From: Thermoplasmata archaeon
Lineage (GTDB): Archaea; Thermoplasmatota; E2; UBA9212
Direction of reading: 5' to 3'
DNA length: 5,719 bases
Assembly (NCBI GenBank): GCA_013329495.1
Contig: DUKC01000201.1
Coordinates: 1 to 5,719, forward strand
Shown: positions 4,958 through 5,719 of the stretch, one piece after another
Numbering within the stretch: position 1 is the stretch's first letter
Layout of the letters: every line of letters starts with the position of its first letter
Program-made: the position numbers and the translations under genes
The notes under the pieces: model-generated
The model's input: only the letters and a program-made list of their open reading frames with translations
What the model was told of the DNA's origin: nothing
Databases searched by the model: none

Positions 4958-5671
4958 TCATTTTCTCAGGGTTATGAAATAATTATCGGGGTGATGTTTT
5001 GATCGTATCCTTACAGAATTTAAAGATTCTATCTTAAACCTGCAATGCTCAACATCGTTTAAAAGTTCTCGTTTAGAATATAAATGATAAAAACGCGGGA
5101 CATTCATATTATCTGCTTTCCAAGGCAGGGTTATATCTCCAAATTCGTGACTGGAGTCCTTCGTAAAAAAGCCTTTGATCCTCTTAAAAGGATACTTAAA
5201 CGCATCCTTTAAAAAGTAATTTCTAAACCTATCCTGCCATCGCGACCACACCGAAACCAAAACTTTGGAATTGGGTCTCATTATTCTATACACTTCATTC
5301 AACGCCTCCAAACGATTTTCTTTTCCTTTTATATTGTGCAATGCAGCAACAAAGATTGCGGCATCAAATTCTCCCTCTTGAAATGGGAGACTGATTGCAT
5401 TCGCCTGAATTAGGCTTACGTTCTCAAATTTTTCCTCATCTATTCTTTTTCTTACTATCTTTAAAAGCTCTTCTGAAAAATCAACACCAACAACTTCCCT
5501 CAATTTTTTTGCGGCATGGATCAAATGTCTTCCATTTCCGCAACCAACATCAAGGAACTTGGAATCAGGCGAAAGAGAATCGATAAACCCTATTACCTCG
5601 CTCCATGGTCTCCTTCGTGTGCGATCAAAACTCTGCGAAATGGTGTTCCACACGATCTCTTCTCCATTCAT
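4958..5671 (-). CDS. Trm9-like SAM-dependent tRNA (wobble uridine) methyltransferase
   Basis: The 237-residue product is a class I (Rossmann) methyltransferase. Motif I is FLDVGCGNG (39-47), the ribose-binding acid is Asp64 in VVGVDFSEELL, and LPFQEGEFDAAIFVAALHNI (95-114) leads into motif IV. The Trm9/ABH8 group is suggested by SFDRTRRRPWSEV (14-26) before motif I, ENRLEALNEVYRIMRP (118-133), VWSRWQDRF (141-149), and the tail TLPWKAD...PRFYHLYSKREL (181-203). Trm9 methylates the carboxymethyl group of cm5U at tRNA position 34, in eukaryotes with the small zinc protein Trm112. No Trm112 gene is in the window. The residue before 'AISLPF' is Asn91 where Asp is usual, a tolerated change in many relatives. 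AAGAGG eight bases before the ATG supports the start. A general methyltransferase 11 family member with another substrate cannot be excluded. Confidence 0.82.
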   Translation of the reverse strand: MNGEEIVWNTISQSFDRTRRRPWSEVIGFIDSLSPDSKFLDVGCGNGRHLIHAAKKLREVVGVDFSEELLKIVRKRIDEEKFENVSLIQANAISLPFQEGEFDAAIFVAALHNIKGKENRLEALNEVYRIMRPNSKVLVSVWSRWQDRFRNYFLKDAFKYPFKRIKGFFTKDSSHEFGDITLPWKADNMNVPRFYHLYSKRELLNDVEHCRFKIESLNSVRIRSKHHPDNYFITLRK

Positions 5672-5679
5672 AACTTCAA

Positions 5680-5685
5680 CCTCTT
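5680..5685 (-). promoter_or_regulatory. Shine-Dalgarno of the Trm9-like gene
   Basis: AAGAGG followed by TTGAAGTT lies on the minus strand eight bases before the ATG at 5671 and fixes the start. No convincing TATA box is seen in the 34 bases left upstream, so the promoter may lie outside the window. Confidence 0.6.
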
Positions 5686-5719
5686 GTTTTTACACTTATG
5701 TCTACACTCATTGTCCTTA

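Noticed and set aside
1..5719. CRISPR array, insertion sequence, rRNA or attachment site
   Set aside because: No regularly spaced repeats, transposase, terminal inverted repeats or rRNA-like sequence were seen on either strand.

Overview
The window looks like a piece of an archaeal chromosome. The clearest signs are AT-rich TATA elements (TTTATAAA, TTTATATCTA, TTTATCTA) about 25 bases upstream of likely transcript starts. Genes with Shine-Dalgarno sites sit beside genes that appear leaderless, ends carry T-tracts rather than GC-rich hairpin terminators, and AGA/AGG arginine codons are frequent. The protein families (CheC-like, stand-alone V4R, Trm9-like methyltransferase, membrane-anchored DUF4352-like, SSS transporter) fit an uncultured, possibly thermophilic archaeon. 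I cannot place it more precisely.

Layout: the 3' end of a monoglyceride-lipase-like alpha/beta hydrolase (1-354, +) converges on a sodium:solute symporter (376-1752, -). A 324-base gap with no convincing gene (1753-2076) leads to a one-helix membrane-anchored protein with a DUF4352-like outer domain (2077-2970, -). A divergent gap of about 470 bases (2971-3442) holds two promoters and some weak small-ORF and hairpin signals. Next come a CheC-like protein (3443-4066, +), and converging on it a V4R-domain protein with an intact predicted zinc site (4214-4771, -). The window ends with a Trm9-like tRNA wobble-uridine methyltransferase (4958-5671, -).

The genes do not form one operon. Most have their own promoter, strands alternate, and the families have unrelated roles: lipid ester hydrolysis, solute uptake, an extracytoplasmic domain, signalling, ligand sensing and tRNA modification. 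The points most worth following are the exact match of the V4R protein to the zinc-ligand spacing of phenol-sensor V4R domains, two different tandem repeats upstream of its promoter, and the loss of one of two catalytic asparagines in the CheC-like protein. I see no complete new defence, mobile or biosynthetic system here.
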